Shown: positions 19,577 to 31,649 of the stretch, one piece after another
Layout of the letters: every line of letters begins with the position of its first letter
Numbering within the stretch: position 1 is the first letter of the stretch
DNA from: Tepidimonas ignava
GTDB lineage: Bacteria > Pseudomonadota > Gammaproteobacteria > Burkholderiales > Burkholderiaceae_C
Assembly: GCF_004342625.1 (NCBI RefSeq)
Contig: NZ_SMAH01000002.1
Coordinates: 186,001 to 250,000 of the forward strand
Direction: 5' to 3'
DNA length: 64,000 bases
Made by a program: the position numbers and the translations under genes
The notes under the pieces: generated by a model
Told to the model about the DNA's origin: nothing
What the model saw: the letters and a program-made list of their open reading frames with translations, nothing else
The model's database searches: none

Positions 19577-21637
19577 ATGGACCACGCCGCGCCGCTGGCG
19601 ACGGCGCCCGCCCCGACACGGGTGAGCTTGCGCTCGCCCGTGGTGTGGGTGGCGCTGGCGTTCAGCGCCTTCCAGTTGACCATGGCGGCGTTTCACCCGC
19701 TGTCCAGCCAGGTCATCCGCGCCCTGCACGTGGGGTTCGTGCTGTGGCTCGTGTTCGTTGTTTACCCTCCGTTCAAAGGCCGCGGGGGCGCGCTTGAGCG
19801 CGCTGGCCTGGCGCTGGGCTGGGCCTTGGGCTTGGCCGGCATGGCCACCGGGCTGTACCAGTGGGTGTTCGAAGCCGACCTCACCCAGCGCGCGGGCGAG
19901 CTCGCCGGCGCCGACGCGCTCGTCGGCACGACGGCCATCGCGCTGGTGTTCGAGGCCGCCCGGCGCGTCATGGGCTGGGGGTTGCCCATCATCTGCGCGC
20001 TGTTTCTGGCCTACGCGGCGTTCGGCCAGCACCTGCCCGGGCCGCTGGCGCACCGCGGCTACGGCTGGGATCAACTGATCGCCACGCTGGGCTTTGGCAC
20101 CGAGGGTATCTACGGCACGCCCACGTACGTGTCGTCCACCTACATTTTTTTGTTCATTTTGTTCGGCGCGTTTTTGGAGCAGGCGGGCATGGTGCGCCTG
20201 TTCACCGACTTTGCCATGGGCACGGTCGGGCACACACGCGGCGGGCCGGCCAAGGTGGCGGTGATCTCGTCGGGCCTGATGGGCACGATCAACGGCTCAG
20301 GCGTGGCCAACGTCGTCACCACCGGCCAGTTCACGATCCCGCTGATGAAGCGCTTCGGCTACAGCCCCGCCTTCGCGGGCGGCGTTGAAGCCACCTCCAG
20401 CATGGGCGGCCAGATCATGCCGCCGGTGATGGGGGCGGTGGCCTTCATCATGGCCGAAACAATCAATGTCCCTTACATCGCCATCGTGCAGGCGGCGCTG
20501 ATCCCGGCCATCCTGTACTTCGTGACCGTGTTTTGGATGGTGCACCTGGAAGCCGGTCGCCGCGGCCTGCACGGGCTGCCCAAGGACCAGTGCCCCAACC
20601 CGTGGACAGCGGTGCGCGAACGCTGGTTTTTGCTGCTGCCGCTGGCGGCGCTGGTGGCGCTGCTGTTTGGCGGTTACACACCGATGTTTTCCGGCACCGT
20701 CGGGCTGGCGTTGACGGTCATTCTGATTTTTGGCGCCGCCGTCATGCAGGGCCTGCGCGGCACCGGGCTGCGGGTGTTGTTCTGGGTGCTGCTGGCGTTG
20801 GCGTGCGGCGGCTTTTTCCGCTTCGGTGCGGGCACGTTTCTCGCCATCACGGCGGTGCTGGTAGCGCTGACCTACGTGCTGCGCAGCGGCGCGCAGGCGC
20901 GCGCCCAGGCGCTGGCGGCGCTGGTCGAAGGCGCCCAGCATGCGTTGCCGGTGGCCTCGGCGTGCGCGCTGGTCGGGGTTCTGATCGGCGTCATCAACCT
21001 GACCGGCGTGGCGGCCGAACTGGGCGGCTATGTGATCGGCCTGGGGCGTGACAACCTGTTGCTGGCGCTGTTGCTGACGATGCTGACCTGCCTGGTGCTG
21101 GGCATGGGCATCCCCACCATTCCCAACTACATCATCACCAGCTCGCTGGCCGCGCCGGTGTTGCTGGAGCTGGGGGTGCCGCTGATCGTGAGCCACATGT
21201 TCGTGTTTTACTTTGGCATCATGGCCGACCTCACCCCCCCGGTGGCGTTGGCGGCGTTCGCCGCAGCGCCGATCGCGCGCGAGCGCGGGCTGCTGATCAG
21301 CGTGCAGGCGGTGCGGGTGGCCATCGCCGGCTTTATCGTGCCCTACATGGCCGTGTACAGCCCGGCGTTGATGCTGCAAGGCGAAGGCGGCGCTGTGGCC
21401 GTGGCGTGGGTCACGTTCAAGGCGCTGGTGGCCGTCGGGCTCTGGGGCATGGCCGCCATTGGCCACCTGTGGGGGCCGCTGCGGGCGTGGGAGCGCCTGT
21501 GGGCGCTGCTGGCCGCGGCGTTGCTGGTGGTGGCGCTGCCCATCACCGACGAGCTGGGCCTGGGTGCCGCGGCGGCGTTGCTGCTGTGGCACTGGCACCG
21601 GCAGCGTCGCCCCGCGCCGCGCCCCGCGGCGCGCTGA
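19577..21637 (+). CDS. TRAP transporter fused permease (4TM/12TM)
   Basis: Inner-membrane TRAP permease joining the small DctQ-like and large DctM-like subunits, 686 aa and at least 16 hydrophobic segments, as usual for TAXI systems. Characteristic stretches are GGPAKVAVISSGLMGTINGS, GGVEATSSMGGQIMPPVMGA and ADLTPPVALAAFAAAPIA. ATG 19577 is immediately preceded by an in-frame GTG at 19574, so the start is ambiguous by one codon. It is co-oriented with the binding protein and, eight bases later, a DUF1850 gene. Confidence 0.94.
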   Translation: MDHAAPLATAPAPTRVSLRSPVVWVALAFSAFQLTMAAFHPLSSQVIRALHVGFVLWLVFVVYPPFKGRGGALERAGLALGWALGLAGMATGLYQWVFEADLTQRAGELAGADALVGTTAIALVFEAARRVMGWGLPIICALFLAYAAFGQHLPGPLAHRGYGWDQLIATLGFGTEGIYGTPTYVSSTYIFLFILFGAFLEQAGMVRLFTDFAMGTVGHTRGGPAKVAVISSGLMGTINGSGVANVVTTGQFTIPLMKRFGYSPAFAGGVEATSSMGGQIMPPVMGAVAFIMAETINVPYIAIVQAALIPAILYFVTVFWMVHLEAGRRGLHGLPKDQCPNPWTAVRERWFLLLPLAALVALLFGGYTPMFSGTVGLALTVILIFGAAVMQGLRGTGLRVLFWVLLALACGGFFRFGAGTFLAITAVLVALTYVLRSGAQARAQALAALVEGAQHALPVASACALVGVLIGVINLTGVAAELGGYVIGLGRDNLLLALLLTMLTCLVLGMGIPTIPNYIITSSLAAPVLLELGVPLIVSHMFVFYFGIMADLTPPVALAAFAAAPIARERGLLISVQAVRVAIAGFIVPYMAVYSPALMLQGEGGAVAVAWVTFKALVAVGLWGMAAIGHLWGPLRAWERLWALLAAALLVVALPITDELGLGAAAALLLWHWHRQRRPAPRPAAR

Positions 21638-21645
21638 GGGCGACC

Positions 21646-22095
21646 ATGGCGTGGGCGCTGTGCGTGGCCTGGGCCGCCAGCGCGGCGCTGCTGGCGCCAC
21701 CGCCCCCGGCCGAGTCCCTGGCCACCGAGGCCGTTTGGCCGGCCCGGCGGCTGACGCTGGCGTGGCAGCACACCATCGAGCGCGTGCGCTGGGAGGAGGA
21801 CTACGCCCTGCCCCGCACGCCCGACGAACCGGCCCTGCTGCACGCCACCGCCGCCCGCGTGCGCGGCAGCGGTGCCGGCATGGAACCCGCACCCGACGCC
21901 CGCTGGCAGGACGGCTGGTACGCGTGGTCACCCCAGCATCGATGGCCCGCGCTGGTCCTGGCGCACAGCGCCTACGCCGCCGACCACACCCTGTGCCTGG
22001 ACGGCCGCTGCGCGCCCTTGAGCACCTGGCTGCCCGGCGATGCCCCGCCGACCGGTGGGGTGGTGCGGCTGCGCGCGTGCCGAGCCTCCCGTTGA
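21646..22095 (+). CDS. DUF1850 domain protein linked to TAXI-TRAP
   Basis: A 149-aa protein with an N-terminal hydrophobic segment (ALCVAWAASAALLA) that may be a signal or anchor. The DUF1850 core is visible: LTLAWQHTIERVRWEEDY, followed by ARVRGSGAGMEP and DGWYAW. It begins eight bases after the TRAP permease stop. DUF1850 genes are known mainly as neighbours of TAXI-TRAP operons, so a helper role in transport is a reasonable guess without direct evidence. Confidence 0.85.
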   Translation: MAWALCVAWAASAALLAPPPPAESLATEAVWPARRLTLAWQHTIERVRWEEDYALPRTPDEPALLHATAARVRGSGAGMEPAPDARWQDGWYAWSPQHRWPALVLAHSAYAADHTLCLDGRCAPLSTWLPGDAPPTGGVVRLRACRASR

Positions 22096-22161
22096 GCTGT
22101 CACACGGCTGTCACCGCGGGGTGCCACATTGGGAACCTCGCAACCACGCCTGACGCATGCG

Positions 22162-24015
22162 ATGACGGTGCTGCCTGTTCCCGCCCCCACGCCCGTGCGT
22201 GATCCGCATTCGGTTTGGACCTTGATGCGCGAACAGCGGTTGCAGATGCACTGGCAACCGCTGGTTGATCTGACCACACGCAACGTCATAGGCCACGAGG
22301 CCCTGGTTCGCACGCCCGAGGGCTGCGCATGGCGCAACCCCGACCACTTGTTTGCGGCCGCGCGCCGGGAAGGATGCGCGATGGCGCTCGAGCGCGCCTG
22401 CGTGCAACGGGCCACGGCCGAGGCGGGACGCGCGGGGCTGGGGCTGCTGTTTGTCAACCTGAGCGCCAACGCCGTGGCGGCTTGGACCGAGGATCCACCG
22501 CGCCCCCCGCACGGCCAGCACGAACTGCCGTTGGCGGGTGTGGTGGTGGAGCTGACCGAGCACGAACGTGTCCGCGACCTGGACGCGCTGCGCGAAGTGT
22601 TGACGCGCTGGCGCGCGGCTGGCGCCGCTGTGGCCTTGGACGACTTCGGGGATGGCCACTCCAGCCTGCGCCTATGGGCCGAGTTGCGACCCGAATACGT
22701 CAAGATCGACAAGTATTTCGTGCGCGATGTGCACCGCAGCGGCGACAAAACCAAAACCATCCGCGCCCTGCAACAACTGGCCGACACCTTCGGCACGCAG
22801 CTGATCGCGGAGGGCATTGAGACGGTGGACGAGCTGATGGTGTTGCGTGACCTTGGCCTCACCCTGGGACAGGGCTACCTCCTGGGTCGCCCCCAGGCAA
22901 CCCCTTGTACAGCGTTGCCCGACCCCGTTCAGCAAGCCCTGCAGTCGCGCCAGATCTGGGTGCTGCCGCAGGAGCAGCACGTGATCCACCGCGGGCTGAC
23001 CGCGGCCGCGCTGTTGCGCACGGCCCCGGCGCTGCCCGACCACGCCAGCCACCAGGACGTGCTGGAGCTGTTCCAGCGCCATCACGATCTGGAATCGGTG
23101 GCGCTGCTGGACGCGCAGCAGCGGCCGGTGGGCCTGATCGCACGGCACACGTTTCAGGAAGAAACGTTGCACAACCCCTACTTTCGCGAGCTGTACGGGC
23201 GTCGCCCGGCCATCATGCACGCCAACACCCAGCCCCTGTGTGTGGAGGTCCACACCCCGCTGGAGCGCCTGACCGAAGTGTTGACCTCACCGGACCAGCG
23301 CTACCTGCGCGAGGGCTTCATCCTCACTGAAAACGGTCGCTACCGGGGCCTGGGCACCAGCGAGCAACTGGTGCGTCGTGTCACCGAGGCCCGCATCGAG
23401 GCCGCGCGCCACGCCAACCCCCTGACCGCCCTGCCCGGCAACGTGCCCATCACGCAACACATCGAGCGACTGCTGCACAACGGCCAGCCGTTCGTGGCGT
23501 GCTACGCCGACCTCAACCATTTCAAGGTGTACAACGACCAGTACGGCTACTGGCGCGGCGATGGCATGATCCGTCTGCTGGCACGCTGTTTGACCAGTGT
23601 GTGCGACCCGCGCCTGGACTTCGTCGGGCACGTGGGGGGCGATGACTTCGTGCTGCTGATGCAAAGCCACGACTGGCTGGCCCGCGTCGAGCGCGCGGTG
23701 CACACGTTCAACACCGAAGCGGCGCTGCTGTACGAGGCAAGCGCCCGTCAGGCTGGGGGTATTTGGGCCGAAGACCGCCACGGCGTGCGCCGCTTCCACC
23801 CGCTGACCACCCTCAGCGTCGGCGTGGTGCAGGTCGACCCCGCCCACTACGTCAGCGCGGAGTCGGTGGCCAACGCCGCCGCGCTGGCCAAGCACCATGC
23901 CAAGCAAGGTCATGTCGGCATCCAGGTGTTGTCGCCCACGGCGGAGGCGCCACCTCACTGCGGTGCTGGGGCCGGTGCGGCGGCCGCGGTGGCCGCGGCG
24001 CCCGTTTGCCAATAA
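22162..24015 (+). CDS. EAL-CBS-GGDEF cyclic-di-GMP protein
   Basis: Soluble signalling protein, about 617 aa, with no membrane helix. EAL phosphodiesterase domain at about 20-255 has the expected metal and substrate residues: GHEALVR, FVNLSANAV, VVELTEHE, ALDDFGDGHSS, YVKIDKYFV, IAEGIET and GQGYLLGRP. A paired CBS region (about 290-420) includes ESVALLDAQQRPVGLIA. The GGDEF domain (about 425-590) has GGDDF in place of GGDEF and no upstream RxxD inhibition site, so it is probably regulatory or weak. ATG 22162 is preferred to an upstream TTG at 22129. The 3' end overlaps comEC by 61 bases tail to tail. Confidence 0.9.
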   Translation: MTVLPVPAPTPVRDPHSVWTLMREQRLQMHWQPLVDLTTRNVIGHEALVRTPEGCAWRNPDHLFAAARREGCAMALERACVQRATAEAGRAGLGLLFVNLSANAVAAWTEDPPRPPHGQHELPLAGVVVELTEHERVRDLDALREVLTRWRAAGAAVALDDFGDGHSSLRLWAELRPEYVKIDKYFVRDVHRSGDKTKTIRALQQLADTFGTQLIAEGIETVDELMVLRDLGLTLGQGYLLGRPQATPCTALPDPVQQALQSRQIWVLPQEQHVIHRGLTAAALLRTAPALPDHASHQDVLELFQRHHDLESVALLDAQQRPVGLIARHTFQEETLHNPYFRELYGRRPAIMHANTQPLCVEVHTPLERLTEVLTSPDQRYLREGFILTENGRYRGLGTSEQLVRRVTEARIEAARHANPLTALPGNVPITQHIERLLHNGQPFVACYADLNHFKVYNDQYGYWRGDGMIRLLARCLTSVCDPRLDFVGHVGGDDFVLLMQSHDWLARVERAVHTFNTEAALLYEASARQAGGIWAEDRHGVRRFHPLTTLSVGVVQVDPAHYVSAESVANAAALAKHHAKQGHVGIQVLSPTAEAPPHCGAGAGAAAAVAAAPVCQ

Positions 24016-26402
24016 AAACGGCGTTGGTCGCGCGCGCAGTCCCATCGCTGCGGCGCCGCGCTGCGCCACGTGATGGCGCCACACCGCTGCGTGCTGACCA
24101 CGTCGATGCCGCGCGCCTGCAAGCGCTGCAGCACCTGCGGGTGGGGGTGACCGTAGCGGTTGCCCACCCCGGCCTGGATGGCCACCACGCGCGGCCGTAG
24201 GGTGTCCAGCCAGACGTCGGACGTGGAGGTGCGGCTGCCGTGGTGCGCCGCCACCAACAGCCCGGCGCGCAGCCCCGGGTACGCCGCCGCGATGGCTTGT
24301 TCGACCGTGGCGGGGATGTCGCCCGGCAAGACCGCTGCGGCCTCGCCCTGCCCCACCACCAGCACGCACGAGCGCTCGTTGTCCCCTGCCCACGCGCCGT
24401 CGGGCGGCGGGTGGATGAAGGTGAACGGCACCCCGTCCCACGTCCACGCCGCCCCGGCCCGGCACGGCAGCGCCGCGGAGGCGTCGCCCCACGCGCTCGG
24501 GGTTGCGTGCCAACGCGCGGCGCGCGGCCACGCCTGGAACACCAACGACGCGCCGCTGGCGTGGTCGCTGTCGTCGTGGCTGATGACCACGGCATCAACC
24601 CGCGCCCCCAGCGCGCGCAACTGTGGCAGCAGCACCCGCTCGGCGGCGGTGCGCTGGCCCATCGGTGGGCCCGTGTCGAACACCAGCGTGTGGCGCGCCG
24701 TGCGCACGATCGCGGCGCTGCCCTGGCCGACGTCGGGCAGCAGCACCTCGAACGTACCCGGCGCCGGGGCTGGGGGCCGCCACGCCAACGCCGGCCACAG
24801 CAGCAGCGCGCCCCAGGCGCGCCACAGCCACGGCCCGCGCTGCACCAGCGCGTAAGCCCCCACGGTCGCCAGCGCCACCAGCGGCCACGGCACCGCCGGC
24901 CGGTGCCACACCGCCCCGGGCCATGCGGCCAACCGCTCCAACAGCCACCACAAGGCCTGCGCCAGCCACGCTGCAGCGTCCAACACCGGCGGCACCGCCA
25001 CCCCCAGCAACGCCAGCGGGGTGATGCCCCACGTCACCCACGGCACCGCGGCCAGGTTGGCCAGCCACCCGACCACCGACACCTGACCGAACCACGCCAG
25101 CAGCAGCGGCGCCAGCGCCAGCGTCACCACCCACTGGCTGCGCCACAGCTGCAACGCCGCCGCGCGCACGCGTGTGCCCCCGTCCGTGCCGAACACCACG
25201 TCCCGGCCCTGTCCGAACAGCACCGCCACCGCGACGAAGCTGAGCCAAAACCCTGCTTGCAACCACGCCCAGGGGTCGATCAGCAACACGGCCGCCAACG
25301 CGGTCAACCACGTCACGGGCCAGGGCCAGCCTCGCCCAGCCAAACGCAGCGCCAACACGATGGCCAGCATCAGCAACGTGCGCTGCGCCGGAATGCCCCA
25401 GCCCGCGAACACCGCGTACGCCGTGGCCAACGCCAGGCCGGCCCACGCCGCCACCACCGGGGCTGGCCAACGCAACAGCAGCGTCGGCCGGCGCCGCCCC
25501 CAAGCGCGCCACAACCGCCCCAGGCCCAGCACGGCGGCGGCCGCGAACATCGTCACGTGCAGGCCCGAGATCGCCACCAGGTGCGCCACGCCGGTGGCGC
25601 GGATCACGTCCCACCCCGGCGCCGGGATGGAGGCCTGATCGCCCGTGACCAGCGCCACCAGCAGCCCCACGGTGGCGTCGTCAAAGCGCTGCGCCAACCG
25701 CTGCTGGATCGCTGCGCGCACCACGGCGCGGGCGTGCGCCACCGGGTAGGCCCATGGGTCGTGGCGCACCCACTGCGGCGACCCCACGGTCGCCGCCTGA
25801 GCGGCCAGACCCTGACGCCAGCCCCAGGCCGCCGCGTCGAAGCCCTGGGGATTGGCGCTGCCCTGCACCTGCCGCAACCGCAGCTGACCTTGCCAGACCT
25901 GCCCGGGCCACGGGGCAGGGGTTTGGGCGCGATCGTCGCGCTGGTGCAGCCAAACGTCGATGGGCAACGGGGGTGGTGCCGCGGGCGTGGACCCCACGGC
26001 CTGCAGCGCCAGCACCTGCACCCGCACGGCGTGGCCATGGGGGTGCTGACGCGGCAGATCCACCACCTGCCAGCGGGCCTGCCATACGCTGCCGTCCAGC
26101 GCAACGGGCCACAGGCGCGCCGCCAGATCGGCCGCGCGCCAGCCCACCTGCCCCCAGCCCAGCACCGCCGCCGCCACGGCGGCCAGCCACCAGCCGCCCG
26201 GGCGCGCACGCCAGCCGGCCACCAGCAGCCCCACGCCCCCCGCGGTCGCGGCCAGCGCGTAGCGCTCGGCGGGCCACAGCGCCGGTTGCAGCAACTGCGC
26301 CCCGCAACCCAGCACCCAGCCCAGCAGCACCGGCACCCAAGCCATGCGCACCCAGGCGGCGCGCGGCGCCGTCAACGTGGCATTCCGGTTGTGGTGTTCC
26401 AT
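23955..26402 (-). CDS. comEC: ComEC/Rec2 DNA-uptake channel
   Basis: Inner-membrane channel carrying single-stranded DNA into the cytoplasm during transformation, about 815 aa. Order: hydrophobic N-terminus and DUF4131 region, the Competence domain (AISGLHVTMFAAAAVLGL), then a metallo-beta-lactamase-like domain with DVGQGSAAIV, ISHDDSDHASG and VAAHHGSRTS, all motifs intact. ATG 26402 is directly preceded by GGGAGG with no spacer, so MAWVPV at 26345 is an alternative. The strain may be naturally competent, but other com genes are not in the window. Confidence 0.92.
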   Translation of the reverse strand: MEHHNRNATLTAPRAAWVRMAWVPVLLGWVLGCGAQLLQPALWPAERYALAATAGGVGLLVAGWRARPGGWWLAAVAAAVLGWGQVGWRAADLAARLWPVALDGSVWQARWQVVDLPRQHPHGHAVRVQVLALQAVGSTPAAPPPLPIDVWLHQRDDRAQTPAPWPGQVWQGQLRLRQVQGSANPQGFDAAAWGWRQGLAAQAATVGSPQWVRHDPWAYPVAHARAVVRAAIQQRLAQRFDDATVGLLVALVTGDQASIPAPGWDVIRATGVAHLVAISGLHVTMFAAAAVLGLGRLWRAWGRRRPTLLLRWPAPVVAAWAGLALATAYAVFAGWGIPAQRTLLMLAIVLALRLAGRGWPWPVTWLTALAAVLLIDPWAWLQAGFWLSFVAVAVLFGQGRDVVFGTDGGTRVRAAALQLWRSQWVVTLALAPLLLAWFGQVSVVGWLANLAAVPWVTWGITPLALLGVAVPPVLDAAAWLAQALWWLLERLAAWPGAVWHRPAVPWPLVALATVGAYALVQRGPWLWRAWGALLLWPALAWRPPAPAPGTFEVLLPDVGQGSAAIVRTARHTLVFDTGPPMGQRTAAERVLLPQLRALGARVDAVVISHDDSDHASGASLVFQAWPRAARWHATPSAWGDASAALPCRAGAAWTWDGVPFTFIHPPPDGAWAGDNERSCVLVVGQGEAAAVLPGDIPATVEQAIAAAYPGLRAGLLVAAHHGSRTSTSDVWLDTLRPRVVAIQAGVGNRYGHPHPQVLQRLQARGIDVVSTQRCGAITWRSAAPQRWDCARDQRRFYWQTGAAATAAAAPAPAPQ

Positions 26403-26509
26403 CCTCCCTGTGGCAACGCCCGGCGGTGTCCGCGATGGCCGCAGTGTAGCCACCTTCGGCGGCTGCCTACAATGCAGCGCTCGACCCCCCAATGGACAAG
26501 GAGCCTGCG

Positions 26510-26980
26510 ATGAGCGTTTACACCCGTTTGCAAACCCTGGGCATCACCTTGCCGCCGGTGGCCGTGCCGGCCGCGGCGTACGTGCCGTTCGTGCACAGCG
26601 GCAAGTTGGTGTTTTTGAGTGGCCACATCGCCAAGCGCGACGGTGCGCCGTGGGTGGGGCAGTTGGGTGTGACGATGACCACCGACGAAGGCAAGGCCGC
26701 GGCGCGCGCGGTGGCGGTGGATTTGCTCGGCACGCTGCACGCCGCGTGCCAAGCTGCGGGCACCGACCTCGACGGCGTGGCGCGCATCGTCAAGGTGCTC
26801 AGCCTCGTGAACTCCGGCCCGCTGTACACCGAGCAGCACCTGGTGACCAACGGTTGCTCGGAGCTGCTGCAGCAGGTGTTCGGCCCCGAGGTCGGCGCCC
26901 ACGCCCGCAGCGCCTTCGGCGTGGCCCAACTGCCACTGGGCGCCTGCGTGGAAATCGAACTGATTGCCGAGTTGCGCTGA
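26510..26980 (+). CDS. RidA family protein
   Basis: Small trimeric enamine/imine deaminase fold, 156 aa, slightly longer than classical RidA (about 130). Visible: PFVHSGKLVFLSGHIAKRDG, VKVLSLVNSG and HARSAFGVAQLPLGACVEIE, including the Arg typical of the active site (ARSAFG). AAGGAG sits before ATG 26510, which fixes the start against an upstream in-frame codon. A TACAAT hexamer at 26468-26473 could be the promoter; comEC diverges upstream and parC converges downstream with a 28-base gap. Confidence 0.88.
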   Translation: MSVYTRLQTLGITLPPVAVPAAAYVPFVHSGKLVFLSGHIAKRDGAPWVGQLGVTMTTDEGKAAARAVAVDLLGTLHAACQAAGTDLDGVARIVKVLSLVNSGPLYTEQHLVTNGCSELLQQVFGPEVGAHARSAFGVAQLPLGACVEIELIAELR

Positions 26981-27008
26981 GTCGCCCCACGGTGACGGCG
27001 CAACGCCG

Positions 27009-29414
<2,406 letters not shown>

Positions 29415-29508
29415 CGCGGGCCGTAGCATAACGGCTGACGCGGTGGGATCGGCGGGGCGCACGCGCGTGCCACAATGCCGGGTGTTGCACCGCCACCCCC
29501 ACCTTGTG

Positions 29509-29895
29509 ATGACCCGACCACCCGAGCCCCCCCCAAAGCGGCACGGCGTGCTGCGCCTGTGGCACGCGCTGCGCTACTCGTGGGACGGCCTGCGCGCCGG
29601 CTGGCGCGAGCCCGCCCTGCGCCAGGAGTTGGTGCTGGGCGCCGTGCTGCTGCCGGCGGCGTGGTGGGTGGGGCGCGACGCCGTGCACGTGGCGCTGCTG
29701 GCGCTCAGCGTCGTCGCGGTGTGGGTGGTGGAGCTGCTCAACACCGCGGTGGAGTCGGTGGTGGATCGCATCGGCCCCGAGTGGCACCCACTGGCCAAGC
29801 GCGCCAAGGACATGGGCAGCGCCGCGGTGCTGCTGACGCTGCTGGCCAGCGGCGGCCTGTGGGCCTGGAGCCTGTGGGCCTGGTGGCGCGGCTGA
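29509..29895 (+). CDS. dgkA: Diacylglycerol kinase
   Basis: Small integral-membrane kinase, 128 aa, phosphorylating diacylglycerol to phosphatidic acid. Three hydrophobic helices and the family signature are present: [33 protein letters not shown] and [17 protein letters not shown], containing the catalytic Glu residues. ATG 29509 follows an in-frame GTG (29506). It converges with eptA 46 bases away. EptA-type enzymes release diacylglycerol from phosphatidylethanolamine, so this kinase is a natural recycling partner. Confidence 0.94.
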   Translation: MTRPPEPPPKRHGVLRLWHALRYSWDGLRAGWREPALRQELVLGAVLLPAAWWVGRDAVHVALLALSVVAVWVVELLNTAVESVVDRIGPEWHPLAKRAKDMGSAAVLLTLLASGGLWAWSLWAWWRG

Positions 29896-29941
29896 CGCGA
29901 CCGCGCCTGCACGTCGTGCACCGCGGCGACGCGTCGTCGGT

Positions 29942-31609
29942 TCAGCCGCGGCGGCACGTGCGCAACAGGTCGCGCTCGGCGTCGTAAACGCGCGTGCGCA
30001 CCCCGAGCAACCCGGCCACCGTGTGGAACAGATGGTCGTGCGACGCCGGTTCGGCCGCGCGCCGCTGCAAGCACGCCATGTCGAGCTGCAGGCGCTGGCG
30101 CATCGTGCCATTGAGCCACAGCGCCATGGGCACGTGCGTTTGCTCGCGCGGCGCCAGCGCGTACGGCATGCCATGCAGGTACAGGCCGCCCTCGCCCAGC
30201 GATTCGCCGTGGTCCGACACGTACAGCAGCGCCGCCGGACCGCGCCGTTGCGCCAGCCACGCCACCAGTTCCCCCAACACATGGTCGGTGTAGGCGATCG
30301 TGTTGTCGTACGCGTTGACGATGTGCTCGCGCGGGCACGTCTGCAACTGGGCGCTGGTGCACTCGGGCTCGAAGCGCTTGAACGCCGCCGGCGTGCGCTT
30401 GTGGTACGCGGGGCCGTGGCTGCCCATCATGTGCAGCACCGCCAGCGTGCCAACACGCCGGCGCTGCGCGTCGAGCGTCTGCAGCGTACCCGGCAACTCG
30501 CGCAGCAGCACCTCGTCATGGCACTCGTCCCCGCTGCACAGGCCCGGCACCTGCAACCGGTCGGTGGCCAGCGTCGGCACACGCGCGCACACACCCTTGC
30601 AGCCGGACTGGTTGTCCAACCAGGTCACCGCCAGCCCGGCGCGTTGCACCACGTCCAGCAGGTTCTCTTGGGCGCGCGCGGGGTCGTAGCGCTGGCGCCC
30701 GTCGGGCGCGAACATGCACGGCACCGACGTCTGGGTGTTGGTGCCGCACGAGGTCGTGTCGGCAAAATACACCAGCTCGCCTGCGCGCTGCAACGCCGCC
30801 AGCCGCGGCGTGGTGTCGCGCGTGTACCCACCCAGGCTGACGTTGGCCGCGCGCGCCGTCTCGCCCACCACCAGCACCAACAGCGGGGCGTCGTCCTCCC
30901 TCGCGTGGGCCGGCAGCACCGGCACCTGATCGTCCAGCGGCTGCACGGGACCCGCCGCCAGCGCGTGTCGACCCAGGCCGTGGCGCAGCGTGGCGTATAT
31001 GCTGTTGTAGGGGTTGATCATGTAGCGCAGCGTGCGCTCGGTGCGCATCAGCGCCGCCAGATCCTGAAACGTCAGCCACAGCAGCAGCGCTGCCAGCGCC
31101 AACGCCCCCATGGCCAGCCCGCCGCGCTGCCCCAGCGCGCGCCGCCACGGGGCAGGCGCCACGGGCAGACGCCACCACAGCCAGCCGGGCAACGCCACCC
31201 CCAGCACCGCCACCACCAACAGCGCCGGCGTCACCAGATCGGCGGCTTCGCGCGCGTCGGTGTTGAAGACATTGGCCACCATCGAGCTGTCGATGACGAT
31301 GCCGTAGGCCAACATGAAGTAGCTCGGCACCGCCACCAGCGCCAGCAGCACCAACCCCAGCGGCCGCCGCAGCGGCCCCACGGCCAGCAGCGCCAGCACG
31401 GCAAGGTTGACCGCCGCCAGCGCCCCCATCCACGCCGCGGTGACCAGCCACGGCCGCCACCCGCCACCCTCCATCCTTTGCAGCACCGCCGCCCACAGCG
31501 GCACGTTGCCCACCAGGGCCATCCACAGGGCCAGCGCCACCAGCGGTTCCCAGCGCTGTCCCCCGGGCCACTTGGCGTTGCGTTCGTTGTCGTCGGTCAC
31601 ACGTGTCAT
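29942..31609 (-). CDS. eptA: Phosphoethanolamine-lipid A transferase (EptA/MCR family)
   Basis: Inner-membrane alkaline-phosphatase-superfamily enzyme, 555 aa. It moves phosphoethanolamine from phosphatidylethanolamine to lipid A phosphates and lowers affinity for polymyxins. N-terminal region with about five helices; periplasmic catalytic domain with zinc motif VGETARAANVSLGGY, nucleophile Thr in CGTNTQTSVPCMF and SDHGESLGE. Paired cysteines typical of EptA/MCR are visible (SGCKGVCARV, LCSGDECHDE, ECTSAQLQTC). Located downstream of the sensor kinase gene with a PmrA-box-like element 23 bases before its ATG, so it can be both co-transcribed and separately induced. Confidence 0.94.
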   Translation of the reverse strand: MTRVTDDNERNAKWPGGQRWEPLVALALWMALVGNVPLWAAVLQRMEGGGWRPWLVTAAWMGALAAVNLAVLALLAVGPLRRPLGLVLLALVAVPSYFMLAYGIVIDSSMVANVFNTDAREAADLVTPALLVVAVLGVALPGWLWWRLPVAPAPWRRALGQRGGLAMGALALAALLLWLTFQDLAALMRTERTLRYMINPYNSIYATLRHGLGRHALAAGPVQPLDDQVPVLPAHAREDDAPLLVLVVGETARAANVSLGGYTRDTTPRLAALQRAGELVYFADTTSCGTNTQTSVPCMFAPDGRQRYDPARAQENLLDVVQRAGLAVTWLDNQSGCKGVCARVPTLATDRLQVPGLCSGDECHDEVLLRELPGTLQTLDAQRRRVGTLAVLHMMGSHGPAYHKRTPAAFKRFEPECTSAQLQTCPREHIVNAYDNTIAYTDHVLGELVAWLAQRRGPAALLYVSDHGESLGEGGLYLHGMPYALAPREQTHVPMALWLNGTMRQRLQLDMACLQRRAAEPASHDHLFHTVAGLLGVRTRVYDAERDLLRTCRRG

Positions 31610-31632
31610 GGCCCTGATCGTGCCAGGCCGCC

Positions 31633-31649
31633 CTTAGCACAACCTTAAG
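31633..31649 (-). promoter_or_regulatory. PmrA-box-like element before eptA
   Basis: Read on the minus strand: CTTAAG-GTTGT-GCTAAG, two half-sites with 11-bp periodicity; the first is a perfect match to the known PmrA half-site (C/T)TTAAG and the second matches 4 of 6. Ten bases downstream is a possible -10 (CACGAT), then seven bases, then the eptA ATG. The element overlaps the kinase stop codon. The activator-to-minus-10 distance of 10 bp is that of class II OmpR/PhoB-type promoters. Confidence 0.6.
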
